64,000 nucleotides of DNA from an uncultured Flavobacteriaceae bacterium (GTDB lineage Bacteria; Bacteroidota; Bacteroidia; Flavobacteriales; Flavobacteriaceae), in contig CALIJE010000062.1 of the NCBI GenBank assembly GCA_938017825.1, positions 40,459 through 104,458 of the forward strand, in the 5' to 3' direction. Of the stretch, positions 9,701-19,222 are shown piece after piece. Positions within the stretch are counted from its first letter, which is position 1; every line of letters starts with the position of its first letter. Made by a program: the position numbers and the translations under genes. The notes beneath the pieces are model-generated. The model ran no database searches. It was not told the DNA's origin and worked only from the letters and a program-made list of their open reading frames with translations.

Positions 9701-12427
9701 CTAGAAGCTATATTTTACGCTGAAATTCCAAGTTGTACCGAAACCAAAGAATACGCGGTTACTGGTATTGATGCCATCATACGTATCATCACCTGCTTCA
9801 ACAAAATTATTTGTGTCAGATTCAGCTATGTAAATGGTATCAAACAAGTTATTGACATTCAATCTCATGCGCAATGACTCATTGCCGAAAGGAAGCGTGT
9901 AGGTGGCACCTACATCGACCAACCCAAAGGAAGGCAATTTAAGAGCTCCATTTTCATCCACGCTTGTAGCATCGAAATCTGCATACAAATTGTCCGCATA
10001 ACGATATCCTGCATCTACGCTAAACTCATCGGTAACATTGTAGTCAAGGCCTAGGTAAGCTGTCAATTGCGCAGCATCCCCGACCTTTACTCCGTCTAAC
10101 TCCAATGTACGGGTTTGTTCCTGTCCGTTGATTATAATTGGGGCCTGATCATTGTCGAAAAAGGTCGCTGTTACGTCATCTTGATATTCCCAGTTCCCCA
10201 CAGAGAGCATTCCTGTAATCGCAAGTTGATCGGCGATTCTCAATACTCCGTCTATTTCTATACCTGAGTGAACTTGAGTAATACCTAAAAGGTTGGCAGT
10301 ACCACGTACTTCATCTGGGTCTCCTGAATTAAACGTAGCTCCAACAGATTCAAATCTATCTTTCCAGCTCGTTCTATACAAGTTCACGTTAGCCCTAAAA
10401 TTTGAACTACGATAGCCATAGCCCAATTCGAAACCAACTACTTTTTCATTGGTCAAATTCGGATTCAGATTGTTCCCAAAGTTCAGAAATACCGCGTCGA
10501 ACAAGGGTTGTTTAGAGTAGTACCCTGCATTTGCAAAGAAATTATGGTTTTCGGTCACGTTCCAGTTGATCCCGCCTTTCGCATTACCACCAAGGATGTT
10601 CTCAAAATCTGTTTTCTCCGGAGGCGTTTCGTTAAAGAACTCTTCTCTGGCAAATCCTTGATTAGACAAGGCTCCTTGCACAAATACGGTAATATCATCA
10701 TTGATGTTATACTCGACTTGCCCGAATACCCCAAGCCAGTTGACGAAACCAATATTGTAGTAATCGATTTTTTGTTCATCATCGATATTCCCAAAGACCC
10801 ACCAAGGTTGATCAGCATCGTAGGTTTCGAAGAACAGGTTAGTTGCACCTTCTCCTAAAGGATTGTTTCTATCATCAGTCTGTTGATAGCCACCTCCGCC
10901 CAACAAACTGTTGACTCGACGGTAGTGATAACCTTTGTACTTTCTAAGGTCAACACCGAAATCTACCGTAAGCTGATCGCTCAACTTATTGTTGAAGTTG
11001 GCAAGAAGACCATACCAGTTATGTGAGTTTACAGAAGCCCTTCGGCTTATACCGTTGGTATTGTTCTCATTTGCATTTCTATCACTATTGTTCAAGAAAA
11101 TACCGCCTATTCTTTCTCTCGGATTGCCATTGTTGAAATCAGGTACTATCTGACCGCTATTAAATGCAACAATGTCATCTACACGTACCAAACCATCTGC
11201 TGTGCGTGGCAGTGCGAATTGCCTTCTTCCACCTATTTCACCGATCTCACCGGTTCCACCACCACGACCAAAGGAGGCATAAGCTGAGGTTTGCAAGGTG
11301 GTTTTAGATCCAATTTCCCATTCCCAGTTTAAACTAATTACAGGTTTGTGGTAGAAGTTTCTTCTAAAGTTGAACTCCTCACCATTTAGGTATCCCCAAT
11401 CACCATTGTATCTCCTATTTGGCTCGCCATCCTCTCCTCCGAATCTAAGATAATCATTGATAGAAGGGGCAAAACTTCTTTGGTGGTGCCATTGCGGCGC
11501 TCCAGTAACCATGAACTCTAAACTATGATTGTTTTTCGTATACCCTAAACCAAGAAAATAGTTGTAGCCGTCAAAGTTCGTTCCGTCTGCATACATGTTA
11601 CCTCCAGTTCTACTGAGCAACATTGAGGCAGAAAAACCATTGTCCAATAGGCCTGTCGAATATGACGCCAAGGTTTTGATGTATCCTCTATTACCGACGG
11701 TAGCACCAATTGACCCACCTTGGGCATTTTGAGAAGTTTTTGTAACGACATTAATGGTACCCCCTACTGAGGAAATGGCCAGTTTAGATGATCCCAGACC
11801 TCTTTGCACCTGAATGGCAGAGGTTACATCTGAAAGACCTGCCCAGTTACTCCAAAAAACACGGCCATTCTCCATATCATTGACAGGAACACCATTGATC
11901 ATAACGGCTGAGTTGTTCGTATCGAAACCACGAATATTTACACGGGCGTCACCAAAACCACCACCTGTCTTTGTGGCGTAAATTGATGGGGTGGAATTCA
12001 AAATTTCCGGTAATTCCTGAGAACCCAACTTCGCCTCGATAACAGAGGCCTTAATAGTAGAGACCGCTACTGGTGTTTTACGGTCTTTGGCAATATCCTG
12101 AACCCCGGTAACGATTACACCTTCTAATTCTTCTGCATTGGGCATGAGCGCAATGCTACCGATATTACCCGTTGTACCGAAGGGGACTTTTTTAGATAAA
12201 TACCCAATATAGGATATTATCAAAACCCCTGTATTTTCAGATACTTCGATAGAAAAATTTCCATCAAAATCGGCCGATACCCCATTGGTGGTGCCTTCGA
12301 CCAAAATGTTAGCCCCGGCCAAGGGGCCTCCTAAATCACCATCGGTAACAGACCCAGTGATGGTTCCCTGTGAAAATGCAACGGCGGTCAATAAAAACGC
12401 AACCATTGCGAAGTAGATTTTTTTCAT
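9701..12427 (-). CDS. TonB-dependent outer-membrane receptor
   Basis: A 908-residue receptor starting at MKKIYFAMVAF. The longer frame to 12466 adds 13 residues before a clean signal peptide and is not favoured. After the signal (cleavage near AFS/QG) comes a carboxypeptidase-regulatory-like domain (about 20-100, SADFDGNFSIEV), a plug (about 110-240, ARVNIRGFDTNNSAVMINGVPVND, then GTINVVTK) and a barrel ending TWNFSVKYSF. The plug motif WSNWAGLSDV resembles the WNNWGGLNDV of the receptor at 4621, so the two belong to related subfamilies. There is no SusD gene beside it. It is monocistronic with its own terminator, and the substrate is unknown. Confidence 0.92.
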   Translation of the reverse strand: MKKIYFAMVAFLLTAVAFSQGTITGSVTDGDLGGPLAGANILVEGTTNGVSADFDGNFSIEVSENTGVLIISYIGYLSKKVPFGTTGNIGSIALMPNAEELEGVIVTGVQDIAKDRKTPVAVSTIKASVIEAKLGSQELPEILNSTPSIYATKTGGGFGDARVNIRGFDTNNSAVMINGVPVNDMENGRVFWSNWAGLSDVTSAIQVQRGLGSSKLAISSVGGTINVVTKTSQNAQGGSIGATVGNRGYIKTLASYSTGLLDNGFSASMLLSRTGGNMYADGTNFDGYNYFLGLGYTKNNHSLEFMVTGAPQWHHQRSFAPSINDYLRFGGEDGEPNRRYNGDWGYLNGEEFNFRRNFYHKPVISLNWEWEIGSKTTLQTSAYASFGRGGGTGEIGEIGGRRQFALPRTADGLVRVDDIVAFNSGQIVPDFNNGNPRERIGGIFLNNSDRNANENNTNGISRRASVNSHNWYGLLANFNNKLSDQLTVDFGVDLRKYKGYHYRRVNSLLGGGGYQQTDDRNNPLGEGATNLFFETYDADQPWWVFGNIDDEQKIDYYNIGFVNWLGVFGQVEYNINDDITVFVQGALSNQGFAREEFFNETPPEKTDFENILGGNAKGGINWNVTENHNFFANAGYYSKQPLFDAVFLNFGNNLNPNLTNEKVVGFELGYGYRSSNFRANVNLYRTSWKDRFESVGATFNSGDPDEVRGTANLLGITQVHSGIEIDGVLRIADQLAITGMLSVGNWEYQDDVTATFFDNDQAPIIINGQEQTRTLELDGVKVGDAAQLTAYLGLDYNVTDEFSVDAGYRYADNLYADFDATSVDENGALKLPSFGLVDVGATYTLPFGNESLRMRLNVNNLFDTIYIAESDTNNFVEAGDDTYDGINTSNRVFFGFGTTWNFSVKYSF

Positions 12428-12590
12428 GTGTTCTTGAGTTTTGTTAAGTGTTTTTAGTTCCTGCAAAAGTGACGCTTTAATCTTTTCTACGGATTAAGGC
12501 AGTGTTAATTTTGCAGCAGACTAATTTAACACAAAATTAGCATACAACGTTACAAATAGCGAGAAGATATGAATGATGTAAAAAAAACTT

Positions 12591-14228
12591 CTATTCCTTG
12601 AAAGAACGCAATAGCTGTGTAGTGGATTGATCGTGATTACCGATTTCGGTGCCTTCAATATCCCGCAGGGTAGCTCCGGCCAATTGCTTGCCCAATTCTA
12701 CGCCCCATTGGTCATAGCTGAATATGTTCCAAATAATACCTTGAACGAAAATTTTGTGCTCGTAAAGTGCGATTAGGCTCCCAAGGCTTGATGGGGTCAA
12801 TTGATCGATCAAAATGGTATTGGTCGGTTTATTGCCTTCAAATACTTTAAATGGAAGTAGTTTTTCAAGTTCCGCTTCGGGCATATTCTTTTCCTTCAAT
12901 TCGTTTCGAACCTCATCTTCGGTTTTGCCGTTCATCAAGGCTTCCGTTTGCGCAAAAAAGTTCGCCATCAACTTATTGTGATGATCCGTGTCACCATAAA
13001 GCGATTTCTTATACCCAATAAAATCTGCAGGTATCAGTTTCGTTCCTTGATGTATTAATTGAAAAAAGGCGTGTTGGGAATTTGTTCCGGGTTCTCCCCA
13101 AATAATGGTCCCTGTTTCGTAAGCTACTCGCTGGCCATTTCTATCAACACTCTTTCCGTTACTTTCCATAATGCCTTGCTGCAGGTAGGCAGAAAAGCGA
13201 CTCAAGAATTGGGTGTATGGTATTATGGCCTCGGTTTCGGCACGATAAAAATTGTTGTACCATATACTAATCAAAGCCAATATCACAGGAATATTCTCCC
13301 CGGTTTCGGCTGTTTTGAAATGTTCATCCATTTCATTGGCGCCTTTCAAGAGCGCATCAAAATTTTCATATCCAACGGCCAATGCTACCGAAATGCCCAC
13401 AGCACTCCAAAGGGAGAAGCGACCACCTACCCAATCCCACATTGGAAAAACATTATCTGCGGCAATGCCGAACTCAGCAATTTTTTTGGTATTCGTCGAT
13501 ACTGCCGCAAAATGTTTGGCAATATCCTCTTGGGAGCCAAATTGTAAAAACCAATTCTTTATTGTGGTGGCGTTGCTCAAGGTTTCTTGGGTTGTGAACG
13601 TTTTTGAGACAACTACGAACAAGGTTGTTTCCGGGTTCAATTCCTTGAGCACCTCTTGTACATGGTCACCATCAACATTACTCACAAAATGTACTTTTAG
13701 ATGGTTCTTGTAAAACTTCAAGGCTTCGGTAACCATCGCCGGGCCCAAATCGGAACCTCCAATACCAATATTCACTACATCGGTAAAAGGCAAGCCCGAA
13801 TATCCTTTGCTAGACCCAGAAATTATAGCTTCGGAAAATCGTTTTATATGTGCCTTTACCCTATATACCTCGGGTACTACATTTTTGTTGTACACCAAAA
13901 CCGAATCGGTTTCCTTTACCCTTAAGGCGGTATGTAAAACGGCTCGACCTTCTGTTTGGTTTATGGGGTCTCCTTGAAAGTAGCTCTTTATGGCATCTTC
14001 TAATTTCACCTCATCGGCCAATTGAAGCAGCAATTTGATGGTTTTGGAGGTAAGCCTGTTTTTAGAGTAATCGACTAGAAAATCATTCCATTGCAAGCTC
14101 ATGATATCGGCCCGGTTACCATCATCGGCAAAAAGGGTCTTTATATGAAGGTCTTTGGTCTCGTTGTAATGTTGTTGAAGGTTTTTCCAGCTTGCAGTTG
14201 CGGTAGGATCAATAGTATCTAATGACAT
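12591..14228 (-). CDS. pgi: glucose-6-phosphate isomerase
   Basis: Interconverts glucose-6-phosphate and fructose-6-phosphate in cytoplasmic glycolysis and gluconeogenesis. At 545 residues it is the normal long bacterial form. Family signatures are visible: [15 protein letters not shown] (about 151-165), the [15 protein letters not shown] block containing the catalytic glutamate, and [18 protein letters not shown]. It begins 1 base after the stop of the M23 peptidase gene on the same strand, which itself follows the TDO gene closely, so the three probably form one transcript. The combination looks positional rather than metabolic. Confidence 0.97.
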   Translation of the reverse strand: MSLDTIDPTATASWKNLQQHYNETKDLHIKTLFADDGNRADIMSLQWNDFLVDYSKNRLTSKTIKLLLQLADEVKLEDAIKSYFQGDPINQTEGRAVLHTALRVKETDSVLVYNKNVVPEVYRVKAHIKRFSEAIISGSSKGYSGLPFTDVVNIGIGGSDLGPAMVTEALKFYKNHLKVHFVSNVDGDHVQEVLKELNPETTLFVVVSKTFTTQETLSNATTIKNWFLQFGSQEDIAKHFAAVSTNTKKIAEFGIAADNVFPMWDWVGGRFSLWSAVGISVALAVGYENFDALLKGANEMDEHFKTAETGENIPVILALISIWYNNFYRAETEAIIPYTQFLSRFSAYLQQGIMESNGKSVDRNGQRVAYETGTIIWGEPGTNSQHAFFQLIHQGTKLIPADFIGYKKSLYGDTDHHNKLMANFFAQTEALMNGKTEDEVRNELKEKNMPEAELEKLLPFKVFEGNKPTNTILIDQLTPSSLGSLIALYEHKIFVQGIIWNIFSYDQWGVELGKQLAGATLRDIEGTEIGNHDQSTTQLLRSFKE

Positions 14229-14229
14229 T

Positions 14230-15519
14230 TTATTCTTCGAACTCTAGGGAGGTTAACATCTCTTTTTCAGGTGTCGCAAGATACTCAATACAATCCAATT
14301 GCCTTTTCTTTGGTTCTATAAATTCGAAATAGGCAGGCCTAAGTGTTTCCGCCAAGGGCTCAGCCTTGGGCAGTTCTTCACGTAATGGATCAACTTGTTT
14401 TCCATCTCTCCAAAAACGATAGCACACATGTGGCCCACTGGTATTACCTGTCATCCCGACCCAACCAATAACATCACCTTGCTTTACATTATCTCCTCGT
14501 TTTACCTTTTGTTTTCTCATGTGCAAGTACTGGGTACTGTATTTGCTGTTGTGTCTAATTTTTACGTATTTGCCATTACCCCCCTTACGGGTCGATTCGG
14601 TAACAACACCATCGGCGGTAGCCAAAATGGGAGTTCCGACAGCTGCGGCATAGTCAGTTCCTCTGTGTGGTCGAATCCTGTTCCCATAATAACGTATTCT
14701 TCTTTTGAGATTGTACTTTGAGGACAATCTACCATATTCCACTGGCATTCTCAGAAATGTTCTTCTTAGACTGTTGGCTTCGTGATCAAAGTAGTCGATA
14801 AGGCTTTTTAAAGAATCATTTTCGTACGCAAAGGCATAGATAGGCTTGCCATTGTGTTCAAAATAGGCAGATTCAATGGCCTCAGAACCCGCGTAAATAG
14901 AGTCGTTAATGTACTTTTCTTTATAGATTACTTTGAACTTGTCTCCTTTTTGAAGTCCATTAAAATCAATCGTCCAAGCATATATGTTCGCTAAATCATG
15001 GGTAACTGAGTAGTCTATTCCTTGTTCGTCGAAAACTTGCGACAATGAAGATCCATTCGTTATAACACCTGATGCTTCGCGCTCCACATATTTCACTTTT
15101 CGCTTGCTTTTGTATGCTTTAGCATTATCCCTGAAGTCTACCACCGTATAGTTAACCGCATCATTTTCATATATAAATACTTGGGCCGTTTCTGAAGTAT
15201 CTTTCGATTGCAAAATCATATATGGCTTTCCGACCCGAATTTTACGCACATCAAAAGTATCTTTATAGTCTTGAGAAATCTTAGCGATTTTGGGGTAGTC
15301 TACCTTGTGCGTTATCATAAGTTCCCCAAAACTATCCCCTCTTTTTATGGTATCGAATTTTACCTTGAAATTATCAAGTTCAAAACCAAATTGCTTGGTA
15401 ATGACTTTTTCGACCTTGGGCTGAGCTTGTACAATCTCATGAGTAGGTTGAGCGGTGTTTTCTTCTTTGCAGGAAGCCAGAAGAAGTACTAAAAATAATA
15501 CACCTAGAAAATTGTTCAT
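14230..15519 (-). CDS. M23-family peptidase lipoprotein
   Basis: A 429-residue lipoprotein (lipobox LLASC, C17). The N-terminal and middle part (about 45-250) carries a LysM-like or OapA-like region typical of cell-wall metalloendopeptidases. The catalytic LytM domain (about 280-380) has the full zinc and active-site set: H285 and D289 in RPHRGTD, H333 in YLHM and H364 in GPHVCYRF. It is therefore probably an active endopeptidase cutting peptidoglycan peptide crosslinks during growth or division, anchored in the envelope. It sits between TDO (8-base gap) and pgi (1-base gap). Confidence 0.92.
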   Translation of the reverse strand: MNNFLGVLFLVLLLASCKEENTAQPTHEIVQAQPKVEKVITKQFGFELDNFKVKFDTIKRGDSFGELMITHKVDYPKIAKISQDYKDTFDVRKIRVGKPYMILQSKDTSETAQVFIYENDAVNYTVVDFRDNAKAYKSKRKVKYVEREASGVITNGSSLSQVFDEQGIDYSVTHDLANIYAWTIDFNGLQKGDKFKVIYKEKYINDSIYAGSEAIESAYFEHNGKPIYAFAYENDSLKSLIDYFDHEANSLRRTFLRMPVEYGRLSSKYNLKRRIRYYGNRIRPHRGTDYAAAVGTPILATADGVVTESTRKGGNGKYVKIRHNSKYSTQYLHMRKQKVKRGDNVKQGDVIGWVGMTGNTSGPHVCYRFWRDGKQVDPLREELPKAEPLAETLRPAYFEFIEPKKRQLDCIEYLATPEKEMLTSLEFEE

Positions 15520-15527
15520 GCTTGCTC

Positions 15528-16490
15528 TTATCTTTTCTTGGGGTTAAAGATATGTTCTACCCATTGTTTGCCCCAATCATTTAACTCTTCTTTTGAATAC
15601 AAATTCGGAAAAAAGATGACCTTTTGAAAGCTGGGCGGCAAGTATTCTTTCCAATTGGTGCCCCCGGAAGCTTCGATTTCCCCTTTATCCTTGCCCAAGT
15701 AACGATGGGCAGAACCCATATGCATCAATGGCCAATTTACATTTGCATTAAGGTCTAGCTTCTTTAACGCCTTAATCAGCTCTTTATTATCTTGTTTTTC
15801 CTCTGATAATTGTAGGTATTTATGAAAAATAGTGCCGTTTTTCACTTGTTTGGCGATGCGAATCAAACGCGGGGTATAGCGGTATTCAAATTGTTTGAGC
15901 GTAAGGGTTTTTTCGCCAGTCGATTTATCGGTGGCCCCATTTTTCCAATAGATATGTTCATACAGTTCCTCTATACTATTGCTAGCCGAAAAATCACCTC
16001 GAACAGAGTGGTGAACGAGGTTTTCCATTGGGGTAGCATATATTTCAATCATCCTATATTGCGCTGATTGAAATCCACTAGCTGGCAGTAATGCCATACG
16101 GTACCTCATAAACTGATCGCGCTCCATACCTTTTATCATAATACTGAACGAAGAAATCAAAGCTTCGTAGTAGCTATTGATACGGCGTACCTTCTCCAAG
16201 AAGAAATCAACACTCATTGATCTATCATCGATGATCTGTTTTTGTTCATGAATAATCAGCTTAAAATATAGCTCCGTGATTTGATGGTACATGATGAAGA
16301 TTTCTTCATCCGGAAAATGAGTCCTTGGTACTTGAATGCTTAAGAGGGTGTCAAGGTGAATATAATCCCAATATGTTAGGTAGCGTTGGTATAACAGACC
16401 ATCTAAGTACGAACTTAAATCTTGCCCTGAGTCCTTATATTTTTCTTGAAGTTTTAAAATTTGGGAATCTATCTGCTCTTTTTTCTCCAT
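15528..16490 (-). CDS. tryptophan 2,3-dioxygenase
   Basis: Haem enzyme opening the indole ring of tryptophan to N-formylkynurenine. It has 320 residues. The substrate-site histidine H69 in FIMYHQITEL, the R131/SGFQSAQYR block and the haem-ligating histidine H257 in WPLMHMG are all present, followed by the ASGGTNW loop corresponding to the GTGGTSG motif. No kynurenine formamidase, kynureninase or other pathway gene is in the window, so tryptophan catabolism must continue elsewhere. It appears to head the operon with the M23 peptidase and pgi. Confidence 0.93.
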   Translation of the reverse strand: MEKKEQIDSQILKLQEKYKDSGQDLSSYLDGLLYQRYLTYWDYIHLDTLLSIQVPRTHFPDEEIFIMYHQITELYFKLIIHEQKQIIDDRSMSVDFFLEKVRRINSYYEALISSFSIMIKGMERDQFMRYRMALLPASGFQSAQYRMIEIYATPMENLVHHSVRGDFSASNSIEELYEHIYWKNGATDKSTGEKTLTLKQFEYRYTPRLIRIAKQVKNGTIFHKYLQLSEEKQDNKELIKALKKLDLNANVNWPLMHMGSAHRYLGKDKGEIEASGGTNWKEYLPPSFQKVIFFPNLYSKEELNDWGKQWVEHIFNPKKR

Positions 16491-16633
16491 TGTCGTGTTT
16501 TCTCAACGCATGCACATGTTCTTGGCAAGAGCCTACGCACTATCAAAATTACGTAAACATTTTCAATGGAGATAAAATAAATCAGCCAGAGGAGTCGGCC
16601 AAATAAAGAAGTTCGGTAGCCTTTATGAAGTCG

Positions 16634-17422
16634 CTACATAATGATTTTAAACTGATGCTTGAGTCCGTTGTAGGCATCCAAATCAGCTTTGATAGAGCCT
16701 ACCGCCAAATCGGCCTTTATTCGTATGGGGATCCTATTCTTATCGGTAGATACCCAAAGTGATAGGCTTTCTTTTTCTTTGAACACCCTGCCAGATTGTA
16801 CCAACGGTCTAAATTTGTAGCATTCTACTTTACCAAACTTGGTTTTAACAACCTCAGTGCCCAAATACTTCAACTTAAAGTTAAAGATCCCATCGTCATC
16901 ATAAAGCATTTTTAGCTTGATGGCCTCGCCTATAACTAGTTCTTTGGGGTCATAGTTATTGCGCAAATAATAAAAGGCAGAAATCAGATCCTGAATACTA
17001 TCCTTCAAATCAAAATTGTACTTCTTTTTATTCTTCTTATCATTAAGTACGGCCTTATCTTTTTGGTGATCGAAGTTAATCTCGATATCCTTTTTATATC
17101 CTCCTTCATCTATCTTTCGAATAAATTTATAAGGCTTCCCATCCTTTTTGTCGAAATAGCTTTCATAAGTGTCGTCTACCTTAAAAAAGATACTGGCCCA
17201 GCCAGTTGTTTTTCCTTTGCCTACTACGTGATATACCGGTTTCCCCTTTATTTTGGATGACTTTACGTGAAGCGTGGCATAGCTTGCATTCAACATACCA
17301 TAATGCATACGGAATTTGAGCCATTCACCAGGTTTAAAAACAGACTCCTTGTCACTCCCTTCGCTTTGTGCGGAAAGTAATTGAGAAGCTATGATAAACA
17401 GTATTAGGTAGACCTTTTTCAT
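16634..17422 (-). CDS. secreted DUF3108 protein
   Basis: A 262-residue exported protein. The signal peptide (MKKVYLILFIIASQLLSAQ) supports a start at 17422 rather than the ATG two codons upstream. The remainder is one beta-rich DUF3108 domain, with the family's KPGEWLKFRMHYG start and the YYLRNNYDPKELVIGE and CYKFRPLVQSGRVFKE segments. DUF3108 proteins are envelope proteins of unknown function with a LolB/LppX-like look. It lies between TDO and hppD on the same strand but is separated from hppD by over 400 bases and a strong hairpin, so it likely has its own promoter. Confidence 0.82.
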   Translation of the reverse strand: MKKVYLILFIIASQLLSAQSEGSDKESVFKPGEWLKFRMHYGMLNASYATLHVKSSKIKGKPVYHVVGKGKTTGWASIFFKVDDTYESYFDKKDGKPYKFIRKIDEGGYKKDIEINFDHQKDKAVLNDKKNKKKYNFDLKDSIQDLISAFYYLRNNYDPKELVIGEAIKLKMLYDDDGIFNFKLKYLGTEVVKTKFGKVECYKFRPLVQSGRVFKEKESLSLWVSTDKNRIPIRIKADLAVGSIKADLDAYNGLKHQFKIIM

Positions 17423-17618
17423 AAGCATTGAAAATATAAATTTAACAATTTGATAGTGTCGTAATCAGCAACCTATGCTATTAAAACAATATTTGTTCCA
17501 AAGTATTGTATGTTGCTAATGGCATCGGGGAAATATCGAATTATTTCGTTGAATAGATGCCTTATTCCCATGTGTGTCTTTATAGGCACATTGGAGTCGC
17601 AACAATGCTTGTATGTAC

Positions 17619-17650
17619 AAAAAAAGCCTCGATGTATAATCGAGGCTTTT
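17619..17650. terminator. bidirectional terminator hairpin, probable hppD terminator
   Basis: A perfect 12-bp stem AAAAGCCTCGAT (17622-17633) / ATCGAGGCTTTT (17639-17650) has a 5-base GTATA loop and flanking A and T tracts. On the minus strand it would end hppD transcripts about 190 bases past the stop codon. Confidence 0.85.
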
Positions 17651-17651
17651 C

Positions 17652-17752
17652 CTAAATAACCAACCAAACTTTAAATTATGAAAAACCAATACTTAAAGTT
17701 ATAAGGGAACCACCCCTTATGTCGACAAATTTAAGGCAGCAATTAAAGCTGC
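17652..17752 (+). ncRNA. candidate structured RNA or orphan leader, copy 1
   Basis: Immediately after the hairpin's T-tract comes CTAAATAACCAACCAAA (17652-17668), an exact 17-base match to 56715-56731, which also directly follows a terminator hairpin. Here it is followed by a short ATG-led frame (MKNQYLKL), then two further small hairpins. No annotated gene starts on this strand within 5 kb. Whether it is transcribed is unknown, so this is an inference from repeat plus structure. Confidence 0.35.
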
Positions 17753-17841
17753 AAAACCTTTTAACGTACTTTAACTATTACCTTAACAGATATTTATAGA
17801 TCCCCCATAAAAATTAGTACTTTCTTAAGAAAACGTGGGAT

Positions 17842-19005
17842 TTAGAGGGTTCCACGAGCTGCCTGTTCACGTTCAATAGCCTCGAACAAGGCTTTAAAAT
17901 TACCCACACCAAAAGATTGCGCTCCCTTGCGTTGAATAATCTCAATAAACAAGGTAGGCCTGTCTACAATGGTCTTGGTAAAAATCTGCAATAAATAGCC
18001 CTCTTCATCCCTATCGATCAAGATGCCGTGCTTTTTTAGGACCTCTACATCCTCGTCGATTTCTCCAACCCGTTCCAATAGGTCATCATAGTACTCTGTT
18101 GGTACATAGAGAAATTCTACTCCTCGTTCGCGCATGGCGCTAACCGTGGCAACAATATCATCTGTAGCCAGTGCCATATGCTGAACCCCCGGCCCGTTAT
18201 AAAAATCGAGATATTCCTCTATTTGCGATTTCTTCTTGCCTTCGGCAGGTTCATTAATTGGAAATTTCACCCTACCATTGCCATTACTCATTACCTTGCT
18301 CATCAACGCGGTATATTCTGTTGCGATGTCATCATCGACAAAAGAGACGATTTGTGCAAAGCCCATGACTTCTCCGTAAAATTTACACCAGGTTTGCATC
18401 TCGTTCCAACCTACATTGCCCACCATATGGTCTATGAATTTTAACCCAACAGATTCAGGATTATAATGTGATTCCCACTTTTGGTAGCCGGGTAAAAACA
18501 CGCCTTTGTAATTTTGCCGTTCCACAAAAATATGAACGGTTTCTCCATACGTATAAATTCCCGAGCGCACCACATAACCGTTTTCATCTTCTTCCTTCGT
18601 AGGATTCAAATAGGGTTTGGCTCCTCGTTTTGTAGTTTCCTCAAATGCCTTTGTCGCATCTTCAACCCAAAGGGCCACAACTTTTACGCCATCACCATGT
18701 TCATTAATATGTCTATTAATTTCGCCATCTTTATGCAAGGGCGTAGTGAGTACCAATCGAATTTTATCCTGTCTCAAGACATAAGACACCCTATCTTTTA
18801 AGCCTGTTTCAAGGCCCGCATATGCTTCTGATTGAAAACCTAGGGCCGTCTTATAAAAATGAGCAGATTGTTTGGCATTACCCACGTATAGCTCAACATA
18901 ATCAGTTCCAAGTAATGGAAGAAAATCCTCCGCTTCCTTGAACAACTTTTTAAGGGAATATTCGGTATTCCCTAAATCTTTTAAATTTTTTATTTCTGCT
19001 GACAT
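17842..19005 (-). CDS. hppD: 4-hydroxyphenylpyruvate dioxygenase
   Basis: Non-haem Fe(II) enzyme converting 4-hydroxyphenylpyruvate to homogentisate in tyrosine catabolism. It has 387 residues and two VOC-type halves (about 30-165 and 188-350). The iron ligands are visible as H193 (FIDHMVGN), H276 (VQHMALATDD) and E355 (LFIEIIQRKG). Homogentisate 1,2-dioxygenase, which often adjoins hppD in relatives, is not present within 200 bases on either side. The downstream step must be encoded elsewhere, or homogentisate has another fate such as melanin-type pigment. It is monocistronic with a distant terminator. Confidence 0.95.
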   Translation of the reverse strand: MSAEIKNLKDLGNTEYSLKKLFKEAEDFLPLLGTDYVELYVGNAKQSAHFYKTALGFQSEAYAGLETGLKDRVSYVLRQDKIRLVLTTPLHKDGEINRHINEHGDGVKVVALWVEDATKAFEETTKRGAKPYLNPTKEEDENGYVVRSGIYTYGETVHIFVERQNYKGVFLPGYQKWESHYNPESVGLKFIDHMVGNVGWNEMQTWCKFYGEVMGFAQIVSFVDDDIATEYTALMSKVMSNGNGRVKFPINEPAEGKKKSQIEEYLDFYNGPGVQHMALATDDIVATVSAMRERGVEFLYVPTEYYDDLLERVGEIDEDVEVLKKHGILIDRDEEGYLLQIFTKTIVDRPTLFIEIIQRKGAQSFGVGNFKALFEAIEREQAARGTL

Positions 19006-19222
19006 GAAATTTTGTTTTTAGAATTGAATTCATTGCTTTAAGGTTACTTAAAACACTTTGGAAATTTGAAGAAACCACAGCTAACCATCTAAATAAGGTG
19101 GAAAGCTGGGAAAAACAACTACTTTTACCACATAGCCCTTAGATGGGCGGTTATGTCAATTCTTAACTGTAGCATAGTAGTACAAATATCGGAAAAAAGA
19201 ACTGAATTGGGCAGTTACTATA

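Larger units (their letters stand above)
17423..17841. other. 419-base intergenic region with several hairpins
   Basis: No credible protein gene is present. The region holds a strong bidirectional hairpin (17622-17650), a 17-base tag shared exactly with 56715-56731, an ATG-led 8-codon frame (17688-17702 area, MKNQYLKL), a 7-bp hairpin ATAAGGG/CCCTTAT (17701-17720) and a GCAGC/GCTGC hairpin (17736-17752). A 64-codon minus-strand frame at 17473-17667 runs through the terminator and is rejected as a gene. The ordered structure suggests a small RNA or a stranded 5' leader. Confidence 0.6.

Noticed and set aside
13059..13547. 162-codon plus-strand frame opposite pgi
   Set aside because: It is antisense to conserved glucose-6-phosphate isomerase codons with no domain match I know.
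17473..17667. 64-codon minus-strand frame
   Set aside because: It includes the bidirectional terminator hairpin and shows no protein-like composition.
19006..19222. Looked for remnants of homogentisate 1,2-dioxygenase beside hppD
   Set aside because: The 217 bases hold no recognisable codons or frame fragments of that enzyme.
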